In this document: positions 33,031 through 42,618 of the stretch, piece by piece
Position numbering within the stretch: the first letter of the stretch is position 1
How the letters are laid out: each line of letters begins with the position of its first letter
Made by a program: the position numbers and the translations under genes
Origin: Selaginella moellendorffii
Taxonomy: Eukaryota > Streptophyta > Lycopodiopsida > Selaginellales > Selaginellaceae
Direction of reading: 5' to 3'
DNA length: 64,000 bases
NCBI RefSeq assembly: GCF_000143415.4
Contig: NW_003314263.1
Span: forward strand, 3,482,451 to 3,546,450
The notes under the pieces: model-generated
The model's database searches: none
What the model was told of the DNA's origin: nothing
Seen by the model: only the letters and a program-made list of their open reading frames with translations

Positions 33031-34551
33031 TTATATCAGCAATCGTTCTCCTTTCTTGTGGCTTTGCCACTGAAGTACCTCTCCTGCTGTTGGCCTTCGT
33101 GATGGTTCCAAGCGTAGCAGCGCTCGGACGAGATCTGTGAGAGCTGCTGTTCTGCCGGGGAAAGAAGCGATCTGGACCTCCACCTCGGGGTTTGGACGCG
33201 GGAGAGGCTCTCCCGTGGCCCATTCGTAAACCATCACGCCAAAACTAAACATGTCCGCCTCGGCGCCGGGTTCCTGGTCCATGAGTAGCTCCGGGGCAAC
33301 ATACGCTCCGTCGCCTTCTTCCCAGTCCCAAAGGCTTTGCTTCTGGACAGCGAGACCAAAGTCGCAAATTTTAAGTGTACCTGGAAAAGTACCGAGGCCA
33401 TCAAACGAATGACTTTTTGTTCGAGCAAACAGACCTTCACTGTCGCCGCATATAAGAATGTTTTCCGGTTTTATATCGAGGTGAAGGACACCATGTGAGT
33501 GTATGTGATCCAGACCCGACGCAACTTGGCGTATAAAACACCACACCTGCATAGAATCCATGAATCTTCGTTCGTAAGCCATGATATGAGAGAGCTGGAA
33601 GTTTGTTTGTACCTTGTTCTCGTCAAGTGGTTGTGACAAAGCATCCAGATAGTTGCGAAGGCTGCCACCGTCGCAGAGCTCCATCTGGATGTGAAAGTGC
33701 GCGTCCTGCTGCCATCCTCTATAATATTTTACGACGTTGGGATGCTCCGGGAGACAAGCAACGCTCTGAATCTCCCTAAGGAAGCGCTCTCTGTCTTCTC
33801 GAGCAAAGAAGGGCTGTTTGCTGATTTTCACGGCACAGAGCACGCCGTGTCTCCTGTCACGAGCTTCATATACCTTGCGTGAAGGAGGAACGAAGACGAG
33901 AATGTTAGAATGGTTGTGAATCACAAATACGTATAGGTACCTTGCTTGACGAGCCTCGACCAATCTCCCGGAGAAAATCGAAGTGTTTGTCGAAGAGAAA
34001 GTTGCTATACGTTCTCTTTAACTGGGTTGTCATGAGCAGCTTTGTTTCACTCAAGCTGCTCTGTCGTACCATCTCTTTGCTTCTGGAAATGCAAAAACAC
34101 TGTGTTACAGTGAAAGGAAAAAAGAAGGGACAAGAGAAAAAACCTTAGCGTGCGAACGCTTGGAGCACCGGGGCACTCAACCACAATGGGCGTTCGTGGC
34201 GTGGTTCTCGGTGTTCTTGGGGATGCCAGTGGCGGAAACTGGACGGGCGTAGGCGCGTCCTCGAAACCCACTTGATCGAGACGGCTATTCTGCAAGCTTG
34301 ACGAGAGCTCCGTTTCCTCCACGCTCTCATTTTCATGGTCAATCACATCACTCTGGCATTCGCTCTCAACCTGGATCGCAAGGACTTTTAAGAAACCCAG
34401 CAATAAACTTGTGCTAGGAAAGGAATCGCGAGGAAACGCACCTACTTACCTCATCACTAAGGCCGCTGAGAACGCTCGAGGTATCAGACTTCCTGCGATG
34501 GAACCACGGCTCGGCCTCCACATCCTCTGCCCCAGCGGCGGCGCCGCTCAT
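33031..34551 (-). CDS. WEE1: WEE1-like protein kinase, 397 aa
   Basis: Wee1 kinases inhibit cyclin-dependent kinase by phosphorylating its Gly-loop Tyr and hold cells before mitosis; in plants they act mainly after DNA damage. Exons (minus): 34551-34450, 34370-34144, 34082-33941, 33873-33613, 33546-33435, 33380-33031, all in phase. The N-terminus is Ser/Thr-Pro rich ('SPRTPRTTPRTP'). Kinase motifs: Gly loop GRGSSSKV (about 151-158), Lys173 in AVKIS, catalytic loop HLDIKPEN (266-273, HLD for HRD), DFG 288-290, then 'EEGDGAYVAPELL' (302-314), the EGD signature of Wee1. Introns of 66 and 54 bp are multiples of three without stops, so a naive frame reads through both. The protein is shorter than angiosperm WEE1 (about 500 aa). 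Divergent from CK2 beta. Confidence 0.87.
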
Positions 34552-35192
34552 CGGAATCGACTGCTCCAGGAGACAATACTGTGAAATCTATCTACTCTTC
34601 TAGCATTCCTGGAGCTCCAGACTTACGCGCGAATCATCCCTACAGCTGGCGCCGGCGCCATAGCTTCCCCTCTCGCTAGAACCCTAGAATGGGGAGGCCC
34701 TTGGAGGGAACATTTCAAAACGCACGCATCGCGGCCGGTGGTTCCGACGGCCAGGATGCCTCCACCGTGGCACCACGTGTTCACTGGGCAAAACCCTACA
34801 CGGCCCGTCACGCACATCACGCCCGTCGGGGCCGTCACCCATAAAATCCTGACGGCTTTGCCCTTAGAACCTCTTTTTTGGGTGTGTGTGATATTGGAGT
34901 GGCCATGGCGGCCTCCTCCTCGCCATGACGATCGCCGCGTCGATCACATCGCCGCGCCGCATTCTCTCGCAGATCTCACGAAGCGATCCCAGCTGCGGCG
35001 AAAATCCAGGCATTGCGGCATCGCGTCGAGGCGGCGGTGCCGGATCCAGGGGAAACGCTCCAGTGAGCGCGCCGTGCTGGTTCCGAAATAAATGTGGGTG
35101 CGCGGGCGATGCGTAGGGGCTGAGGAATCGAATTGAGGCATCGATAATCACAGCGGTAGGTTTTTGGTAGCGTAGCAGCAGGGCTCGCGGAT
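34552..35192. promoter_or_regulatory. Divergent promoter between WEE1 and CK2 beta
   Basis: 641 bp between two start codons pointing outward. It contains a telo-box AAACCCTA (34791-34798) and a G-box CACGTG (34774-34779). Telo-boxes are common in promoters of plant cell-cycle and translation genes. Open frames inside (34738-35151) overlap on both strands and are not supported. Whether the motifs act is inference. Confidence 0.5.
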
Positions 35193-36349
35193 ATGTATAC
35201 TAGGGAGAGAGTAGGGTATAGCCTTGGCAGCAGTGGTAGGAAGTCCGAGCTTTACTTGGATCACGAATCTAAAAGCTCCAAGGGAAGCAAGGCATCGCCC
35301 TCGACCTCCAAGGCGTCGGCGGCAAATGGAAAAGAGAAGGAGAGGTCGGTGGTAGCGCCAATGTCTACTCCGGCTGGACGACGAACTGGCGGTAGCACTG
35401 ATAACAAGGCAGCATTGTTTGAGAAATCTGTCACAGAAGATGGTAAGTTTTCTAGAATTTTTTTTCTACTCTGTCGTGGTTTTATTTCTAGGTGGACACT
35501 GACTTGGTCGTGTTTTTTCTTTCTCTTTTCTTTAGTTGAGGAGTCGGACACCGAGAGCGAGGAGTCCGATGTGAGTGGCTCAGACGAGGGCGAGGAGTTT
35601 TCGTGGATACCATGGTACTGTGCACTAAGAGGGAACGAGTTCTTTTGCGAAGTAGACGCCGAGTACATCCAGGATGATTTCAACTTGAGTGGCCTCAGCA
35701 ACCAAGTTCCTTACTACGAGTACGCCTTGGACCTTATTCTTGACGTCGAATCTCCAACTGGTGAGCCTTTGCTTTTGCATTTGTGCGTCGCTCGTTCTAA
35801 ACCATTCTCTTTGCAGATGACATGCTAACCGAAGAGCAGAACGAGATTGTGGAATCCGCCGCGGAGATGTTGTATGGATTAATTCATGTGCGCTACATAC
35901 TGACAAGTAAAGGCATGGCTGCCATGGTGAGTGCTCTAGCTTTTGCTGTTTTGTATCAAAGTTTCCTTTCGTGCTCGCAGCTGGACAAGTATAAAAATGT
36001 GGACTTTGGCCGATGTCCGCGAGTGTTCTGTGGCGGCCAACAATGCCTCCCAATGGGGCAGTCGGACATCCCTCGCCAAAGCACTGTGAAGATTTTTTGC
36101 CCCAAATGCGAAGACATTTATTACCCCCGCTCCAAGATCCAAGGCAGTAAGTTTTTTTACTTCTCGTTTCCTGTTTGCTCACACATCACCTTCTCGCTTC
36201 CAGACCTTGACGGAACTTACTTTGGAACAACGTTCCCGCATCTCTTCCTCATGACATATCCACACCTCAAGCCCGCCAGGCCGACGCACACGTACGTTCC
36301 CAAGATTTACGGCTTCAAGATCCACAAGCAGCGTTCCTCATCGAAGTGA
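35193..36349 (+). CDS. CKB: Casein kinase II regulatory (beta) subunit, 298 aa
   Basis: The regulatory dimer of CK2, a Ser/Thr kinase active in nucleus and cytosol (circadian, light and cell-cycle control). Exons 35193-35442, 35536-35760, 35817-35926, 35981-36146, 36204-36349 join in phase. A plant-type N-terminal extension (1-84) is Ser/Lys rich. An acidic stretch '[10 protein letters not shown]' follows, then the core starting '[18 protein letters not shown]'. The zinc ribbon that makes the dimer has Cys207, Cys212, Cys235, Cys238, with spacing 5/23/3 exactly as in the family. The C-terminus ends in '[15 protein letters not shown]', which contacts the alpha subunit. Full length; no defect seen. 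Confidence 0.96.
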
Positions 36350-36485
36350 GAGCAAGAGTGAACTCTACGACACCGAGGCCCGCGTTTTGTCCATCCGGTT
36401 CGTTCGCGAAAGAAAAAGAGAGTAAAATTCATTCCATTTGTTTGATTGATCTTACGTTACAATGGCAGACCATCGTATCCTCTCG

Positions 36486-38462
36486 CTAGACTGGTGTATT
36501 CGAATCAGCGACAACCTTGAAGAGTGACACATAGTTTGCTGCTTCATCCGGCATGATCTCCTCGAGAACTTGTGCTACTCGCTTACCTCGCTCGAGATCT
36601 TTGTACGAGCTACAAGCCGAGAGAAGAACCGACCACTCCATCTCGCCGGGCTTGTAAGGCATGTTCGTCACAAGCTCCTCAGCTTCTTCCAGCTCTCCAG
36701 ATCTCGCGAGATTGTCTATGATCGCTCCATAGTGTTCTCTCGCTGGAGCGATACCATGGTCGCCAACCATCGAGGTAAAGTAACCACAGGCCTTCTCGGT
36801 GACACCAATGTGGCTACAAACAGCTAAAACGTTTGTGAACGTCACTTGATCGGGTGTCACACCGTTGAGACACATCTCCTGGAAGAAAAGGAGGGCTTCG
36901 TTCAATTGCCCAGCTTGAGAGAACGCCATGATCACCGTGTTCCATGACACCACATCTTGATCCGGAAGGACCTCAAACATTTCTTTCGTTTGATCCAAAT
37001 GCCCCCGCTGAGCATTCACTGCAAGCATTACATTCAGAGACAGTGTGTCGTGGTACGGCATCCTGGAGAATACTTGTACGGATTGTCCCCACTGGGCATG
37101 TTGTCCGTACCCTGACAGCATGGCATTCCACGTCACCGAGCTCCTCTCCGGCATAACGTCGAAGAAATTCTTGGCATCCTGCAAATGCCGGGACAGGGCA
37201 TATGCCGATATGAGAATATTCCACGTCACCGTGTCTGGCTGGGGGGTGGAATCGAACACGCGCCTGGCTTCGTTGATTCTCCCCGTCTGTGCGTACGCGG
37301 CCATTAATACGATCACGACGTACGAATCTAGCTGCGGCATCTTGTCAAACACTGCCTTCCCCAGCTCCACTTCACCATTCGTACAATACATGTTTACAAT
37401 GCACGTCCACGACATTATACCCCGTCGAGGCATCGAGTCAAATACAGCCTTGGCCTCGTCCACGTGGCCGGCTTCCGAGAGGACACGTGCCATCTCCATC
37501 CACGTCACGGTGTTCTTCACGGGCATCCGGTCAAAGGTGGTCTTTGCCCGGTCAACGAGCCCTAATCTCGCGTAGAGAGTTACCATCCCGGTCCACGCGA
37601 CCACGTCTGGATCGGGCATTTTCTGGAATAATTCCTCTGCCTCTGCAAGATGCCCTTCTTGGGCATATGCTTGGATCATTGTGCTCAGCGCGATTTGGTT
37701 CCAATTGGGCATTCGCGCAAAGACTTCTTTGGCACTGGCAAAATCGCCAGTGTCTTTGTAAAGCTTGAGCATTGGATTAAACGTAGAGGACGATCTCTCG
37801 GGCAAACAATCAAAGAGATTCTTTGTTTGTGCCACTTCTTTACTCTCGGCAAATGCCGCAAGAAGGGAATTCCCGGACACAATATCGTGGGTGGGCATTA
37901 GCGAGTAAATCCACTTAGACTGGTCTAACAAGCCCCGTTGTCCGAACACGTTGACTAGCGCGGTCCAAGAAACGACCGAGCGCTCGGGCATCTTCTCGAA
38001 CAGATCCACAGATTCCTCCAATTGCCGATTCCGGGAATGCCCTGATACCATCGCGTTCCACGAGAATATACTCCTCTCGGGCATCTTGTCAAACACCTGC
38101 CTGGCCTCGAGAAGATTCTCGTTTTGCGCCAGCGCGGTGACGTAGACGTTCCACGTCACAACGTCGCGGAATGGTATATCCCTGAAGAGCTCTTGCGCCT
38201 TGCCAAGATGCCCATTCTGGGCATATGCCGAGAAGAGTAGATTCCATGTCCAGGGATCCGGCGATTCGATGCCATCGAACACCCTTTGGGCCTCTTTGGC
38301 GCTGCCACACCTCCCGTACATGACGATGAGAGTATTGGCCAGGTATGGGCGGTTGCCGTACCCGGCCTCTATGACATGGCCGTGGAGGCTTCTCCCCGCG
38401 GCTAAGTCCCTGGAAGCTCCACACGCTTTGATCAGCCCCACGAAATACCTCTCGCGATTCAT
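36486..38462 (-). CDS. Pentatricopeptide repeat protein, 658 aa
   Basis: An intronless PPR protein. From about residue 40 to 560 it is a chain of roughly 17 helical repeats, mostly ~31-residue S-like motifs with repeated 'VFDxMPxRDVVSWNxMV' ends. A longer P-type repeat ('FFQEMCLNGVTPDQVTFTNVL') and E-like region follow at the C-terminus. There is no DYW domain, so if it edits RNA it would need a partner. PPR proteins bind organellar RNA base by base through residues 5 and 35 of each repeat. No clear transit peptide is visible before the repeats at this start (ATG 38462), so its compartment is uncertain. It lies tail-to-tail with the CK2 beta gene. Confidence 0.93.
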   Translation of the reverse strand: MNRERYFVGLIKACGASRDLAAGRSLHGHVIEAGYGNRPYLANTLIVMYGRCGSAKEAQRVFDGIESPDPWTWNLLFSAYAQNGHLGKAQELFRDIPFRDVVTWNVYVTALAQNENLLEARQVFDKMPERSIFSWNAMVSGHSRNRQLEESVDLFEKMPERSVVSWTALVNVFGQRGLLDQSKWIYSLMPTHDIVSGNSLLAAFAESKEVAQTKNLFDCLPERSSSTFNPMLKLYKDTGDFASAKEVFARMPNWNQIALSTMIQAYAQEGHLAEAEELFQKMPDPDVVAWTGMVTLYARLGLVDRAKTTFDRMPVKNTVTWMEMARVLSEAGHVDEAKAVFDSMPRRGIMSWTCIVNMYCTNGEVELGKAVFDKMPQLDSYVVIVLMAAYAQTGRINEARRVFDSTPQPDTVTWNILISAYALSRHLQDAKNFFDVMPERSSVTWNAMLSGYGQHAQWGQSVQVFSRMPYHDTLSLNVMLAVNAQRGHLDQTKEMFEVLPDQDVVSWNTVIMAFSQAGQLNEALLFFQEMCLNGVTPDQVTFTNVLAVCSHIGVTEKACGYFTSMVGDHGIAPAREHYGAIIDNLARSGELEEAEELVTNMPYKPGEMEWSVLLSACSSYKDLERGKRVAQVLEEIMPDEAANYVSLFKVVADSNTPV

Positions 38463-38595
38463 CCATTCTTTCTAGCAATACGTGAAAGTTTTCACGAGGA
38501 GCATTCGTTCCAAGGATCCCGGAAGAACTCGTAGAAGAAAAGTGGAAGTTCTTTCTAGGGAATGTGTGATGACTCCCTGCTTTAAGTTGAAGTTC

Positions 38596-39515
38596 TCAAA
38601 TGTAGCAAGCAAATTGCTTCACCTTCTTCACCAGATTGCTGGGCTCGTGTTGGCTGGGGAGCTGCCCAATGACGATCATTTGCTGGACGCGATCGACAAT
38701 GTCCGCGAGCTCTCTGCGTTTTGCCTCTTCGATCTCGGCTTTCATCTAGACAAAAAAAGTTTGGTCACCTCTAGAACAAAGAATGAGAAGAAGAAAAGAG
38801 TACCCTTTCGGCTTTTGTATGCGCGTTGGCTATGGATTTCTCGGTTTCCTCGTTCGCATGGGATTTTATTCTTTGCGACTCTTGCCGAGCTCTTGCCAGG
38901 ATCTTATCAGCCTTTACCTGTAGATGGATGAAACGAAAGTAAATTAGATAGAACAAGAAGGAAGAATCTAGCTCGATCAAGAACAATCGGTCACAATAGA
39001 ATTATCTACTATCTGGTTCGCTCTATCTAGCTGGATCAAGAACAATCGATCACAAAAGGAATATCTACACACCAGGAATTGGAGCTTACCTCCGCATTGT
39101 GAACCACTTGATCCGCTCGTTGCTCCTCCCTTTTGTGACTCTCAAGAGCTTTAGCTTCCTCGTACATTCTTTGCCTCTCGACTTTATCCTGGAGAAGAGA
39201 AGCAAAGAACGCAAGAAGATCGAGGTAAGCGATCGAGCAAGGAAATCTTTTCGAGAATTTGATCGCCCATACCTGTAGACGCTGAGCTCGAGCTTCGGTC
39301 TTGCGCATGGTAGCATCCAAATAAGCCTGTGCCTCGGCCTCCACTCTCCCTCGATGAGCCTCGGCGATCGCTTCCGCCCTTTGATTCCCAGATTTGCTCA
39401 GCGAGGAGGCACTGGTCATCGACGAGGCTGGACTGCTGTAAGGATTGGGCGCCGCCGCGTCGCTCCCATTCTGGCCCTCTTCTTTCGATCCTGGCCTCCT
39501 GTACGCCTGCGACAT
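38596..39515 (-). CDS. Small coiled-coil protein, four exons, 201 aa
   Basis: I do not recognise the family. Exons 39515-39273, 39188-39090, 38917-38804 and 38745-38596 join in phase 0 throughout, each with GT-AG borders. Residues 1-45 are low-complexity (Ser, Ala, Pro, Asn). From about 46 to 170 the sequence is an almost unbroken charged helix rich in Ala, Glu, Arg and Lys ('RRVEAEAQAYLD'-like heptads, 'ARARQESQRIKSHANEE'), a probable long coiled coil. The last 30 residues ('PSNLVKKVKQFACYI') are less charged. No membrane helix. It could be a scaffold or organelle-associated coiled coil, but function is unknown. Exons of 99 and 114 bp are too short to be seen as open frames. Confidence 0.7.
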
Positions 39516-39976
39516 GCTCTAGATTGCAAAAAGATCCATCCTCAGGGCGATAATCCGGCATTGGAAGCGCCTACCTTCTTGAGATCCACTGCCATCGCCC
39601 CGGACAAATCCATCGCTCCAATTAGGAGCTACAATGCGGGAAAGATCCACGATCCGGGCATGATCCAGTCGCCAGCGCGTCCCGGAAAGATTTGAATGCC
39701 TCTAGCCGCGGCCTCCAATCGCTTCAAGCTCATCTCTCCAAGAGCCCTAACTCCGTCCAAGAAAATTGGCACACCATCGCCACGTCGGCGAAAAGTGCCG
39801 ACGTCGACAAATCTCCAGCCGCCACATGTCATAGAACTCCACGTAGTGGCGTTAATTAACGGGCAGTATTTAAGCAGTGTCCGATGATATAAATACGTGG
39901 CACAATGCTGTCCGTCGGATCTGGCATCCAACGGCTAGGTCATTAGTAGCGTTTCTAGGGAATTTTTGTGGAGGCA
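39516..39976. promoter_or_regulatory. Divergent intergenic region
   Basis: 461 bp between the coiled-coil gene (minus) and the aspartic protease gene (plus). It probably holds both promoters: a GC-rich left half and an AT-richer stretch with TTAATTAA and TATAAATA (39889-39896), a plausible TATA box for the plus-strand gene about 80 bp before its ATG. The open frames here are on both strands and unsupported. Confidence 0.45.
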
Positions 39977-42495
39977 ATGGCAGTCGGAGCTTATTGCGCC
40001 GCGCCATCGTCCTCCATCGTGATTTCCAGCGGAAATCGATTGAAGCGCTATGGATTCTCACAAGCAGGGCCTGTGAATCGGGCGATTGGGAAGCAGGGCT
40101 TGATTCTTCAGGTCGCGGCAGCTCCATTGTGGGGTTTAGGGTTCTCCGGCAGGCGCAGGCGCGATGCCGCGCGGCTGTGCCAGTCCCAGTGCTCGATGCA
40201 GGTCCAGGAGCTCGAGCATCGCCAGATTTTGTCCGTGGAGCAGTGCTTGGAGAAAATGCGCGAGGCGATGGGGATCGATGACATTGCTGGCAACGAGCAA
40301 TTCACTGTCACTGGTGAGTTCCCGCAGGATTGCATTGTCTAGGCTGAGGATTTTTGGTTTCGATGGTGTAGGAGAGCAAACTTTCATGGGTCTTACTGGA
40401 GAGTGGAATTTGTCGTGGAGTTCCGATGGCCGGTTTTACGAGAAATTCGATAGCGAGGAAGTCACTGTGGATGGAGGATACGATGGCACTAGCAGACCAT
40501 GGCATGCCGACTATGCCGGACGAGTTACGTCGCTAGATTTGGACGATCTAGAGGTTTGGTTTCATAGATTCTCCGAAGATCGAAAATCTTATCATACTGA
40601 CCTTGCAGACGAGTTTGCTGACGACTTGGCTAAGAACAGGCTTTTGGATTTCAGCCGGTGGACAGACGAAGCTGAGCATCGAGCTGGACAAGGATTCTCC
40701 TTCAGAGAAGATTTTCGAAGTACACTTGAAAGACTCGAAGGTACGTTTTCCACTCCAACTTTAGTTCATTGAAAACAAAATTGCTCTTCTCCTGTTCTTG
40801 CTCCCGTTCTTCGGAAACATGATAGGTACTGGCTCGTGTTCATGTGGATACAGACACCTGGCTTCCAACTCAAATGAGAACACAAGTTTTTGGTGGGGAG
40901 GACGTGTGGGAGTACTCCGATTGGCGATGCATTCTGGTACTTATAACTCATAATCCTCTAGGACGAGCTGATTAGGAGAATGAAGCTTTCAGATCAATTT
41001 TGCAGCCTGGTCGTCGGTATCGAATGCCGTGCTCGACTGTGCGATATCCACCAGCTGGTGGCAAAGACACTACTATTGCAAGTCGTGCTGAAGCTGCCAG
41101 AATTTCTCAAAGCTTGTTTACAGTTCCATCCACACCCCAGATAGCAAGGCATAACAAACGAAGGCCCGTGGTTGAATTTGACGAAGACATTTCTTCCACT
41201 GTGAAGGTATGTATGTGTCTTTCTTGTGTAAGAGCTTGCTGTTCCATTATAACTTTGGTGCGACAGATGATTCAAACCGTTAGCGGACACTACGTAGTAA
41301 AGCCTTTGATTGACGGTCAGGACATTGGGTAAAGTCACAGAATTCTTTTTTTTTTTTTTTGTTATGCGGTCTCATGTTGTTAAGTTACAGATATTTTGTG
41401 GTCGATACCGGCGCCAGTGGTCTTTCTCTCGCTCCCGGCGTGGTACAAACAAAATGGCTCCAGATTGTTTCTTTTTAACTTGAAATTCTTGCCCAGGGAG
41501 AGAGATTTTCAATGGCGGAATTCGGGGAGATATACGTAACGGGTGTAGAGACTCAGGTATAGTATCAATGTCAAGAATGCAAAATACTAATACTTGCCAT
41601 CAGGTGAAGAGTAAGTTTGTTCGTGGCCGAGAATTTCAGCTTGGACGACTAAAAATCACCAACCCGCTATACATCGAAGTAGGAAAAACCTGTCGTTCTC
41701 CAATCTCACATAAATTTATCTGCAGGTAGCAATGGATGGTGTCGTAAGAGGAGTGCAACCGGTAGCAGGAATTTGCGGCTTCGACTTGTTTTATCATTGC
41801 GTAGTAGAGGTAAAGACGAGGCTCTAAAAATGTTTCAAGGCTACATTGTTCGATTTCTTTTGTAGATGTCCATGACGCAAAAGACGTTATCACTTTTCAA
41901 CGCAGCCACCTATCAGTTTCCTAAGAACCAAAGCTTTGTGGTAAGTCCGTCCATTTTCCTCCTCGATGGGAAATAAATCCATTATTTTTTTCTGTGCAGA
42001 GGATGCGCATGCTAGAGAATGTCCCTCATGTTCCAGCAAAATTTAACGGCCACGAGACATTGTTTCTACTTGACACAGGAGCTGGAGGCGTAGACGTGAT
42101 CTTCCCCAACAGCACCGTCGAGAAGTATAAGCTGCTAGAAGGAAACTCCAATTCCTTCCTGGAAGCCAAAGTCAAGGGAGTGAATGCGAGCAGTGGTATC
42201 CAGGTACTCCTCCAATTCACTCCAAACTTTGGATCCATTTTGGTTTCTCTTTTTCTTCTTCTAGGCCTTGTATGGAACACTGCCTAGCTTCGAGCTGGGC
42301 GATCACGTCTTTAAGAACATCAAAGCTCTATTTTTCAAAGGCGAGGGGGGAATGGTGAGCTTCTCGGCCTACACTGGAGGAATTCTTTGCGAGCAGCTTC
42401 TTCGTTCGTTTGTCCTCGTCATGGATTATCAAAGATGCAGAGTAGCATTCGTCGCGAGTAAAGACCGCCAAAGTCTAGAAAATGGACGGTCTTGA
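39977..42495 (+). CDS. Two-lobed retropepsin-like aspartic protease, plastid-type N-terminus, 601 aa
   Basis: Thirteen exons in phase: 39977-40313, 40372-40553, 40609-40740, 40826-40936, 41006-41206, 41267-41328, 41391-41442, 41497-41556, 41604-41678, 41726-41809, 41866-41940, 42000-42203, 42265-42495. Two catalytic motifs in one chain, DTGAS (Asp347) and DTGAG (Asp482), 135 residues apart, each in a retropepsin-sized lobe. 'GICGFDLFYHCVVEM' ends the first lobe like the 'GxLGxDLL..FVVE' of bacterial two-lobed proteases. Residues about 115-255 ('GEWNLSWSSDGRF', 'GYDGTSRPWHADYAGRV') resemble the LolA-like domain that precedes the protease in bacterial homologues. The first ~70 residues, rich in Ser, Arg and Ala and poor in acids, look like a plastid transit peptide (inference). 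Not a transposon protease: many introns, no RT. Confidence 0.85.
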
Positions 42496-42618
42496 TTCAA
42501 TCAATCAAATTCCAACTGTCCAGATTAAATGGCTCGCGCAACGGCCTCGATTCGTTTGACTTTATCCGACGACTAGAATATACCGCGCATCTGGAAATAT
42601 TTTCGGGCATTAGCAGCG

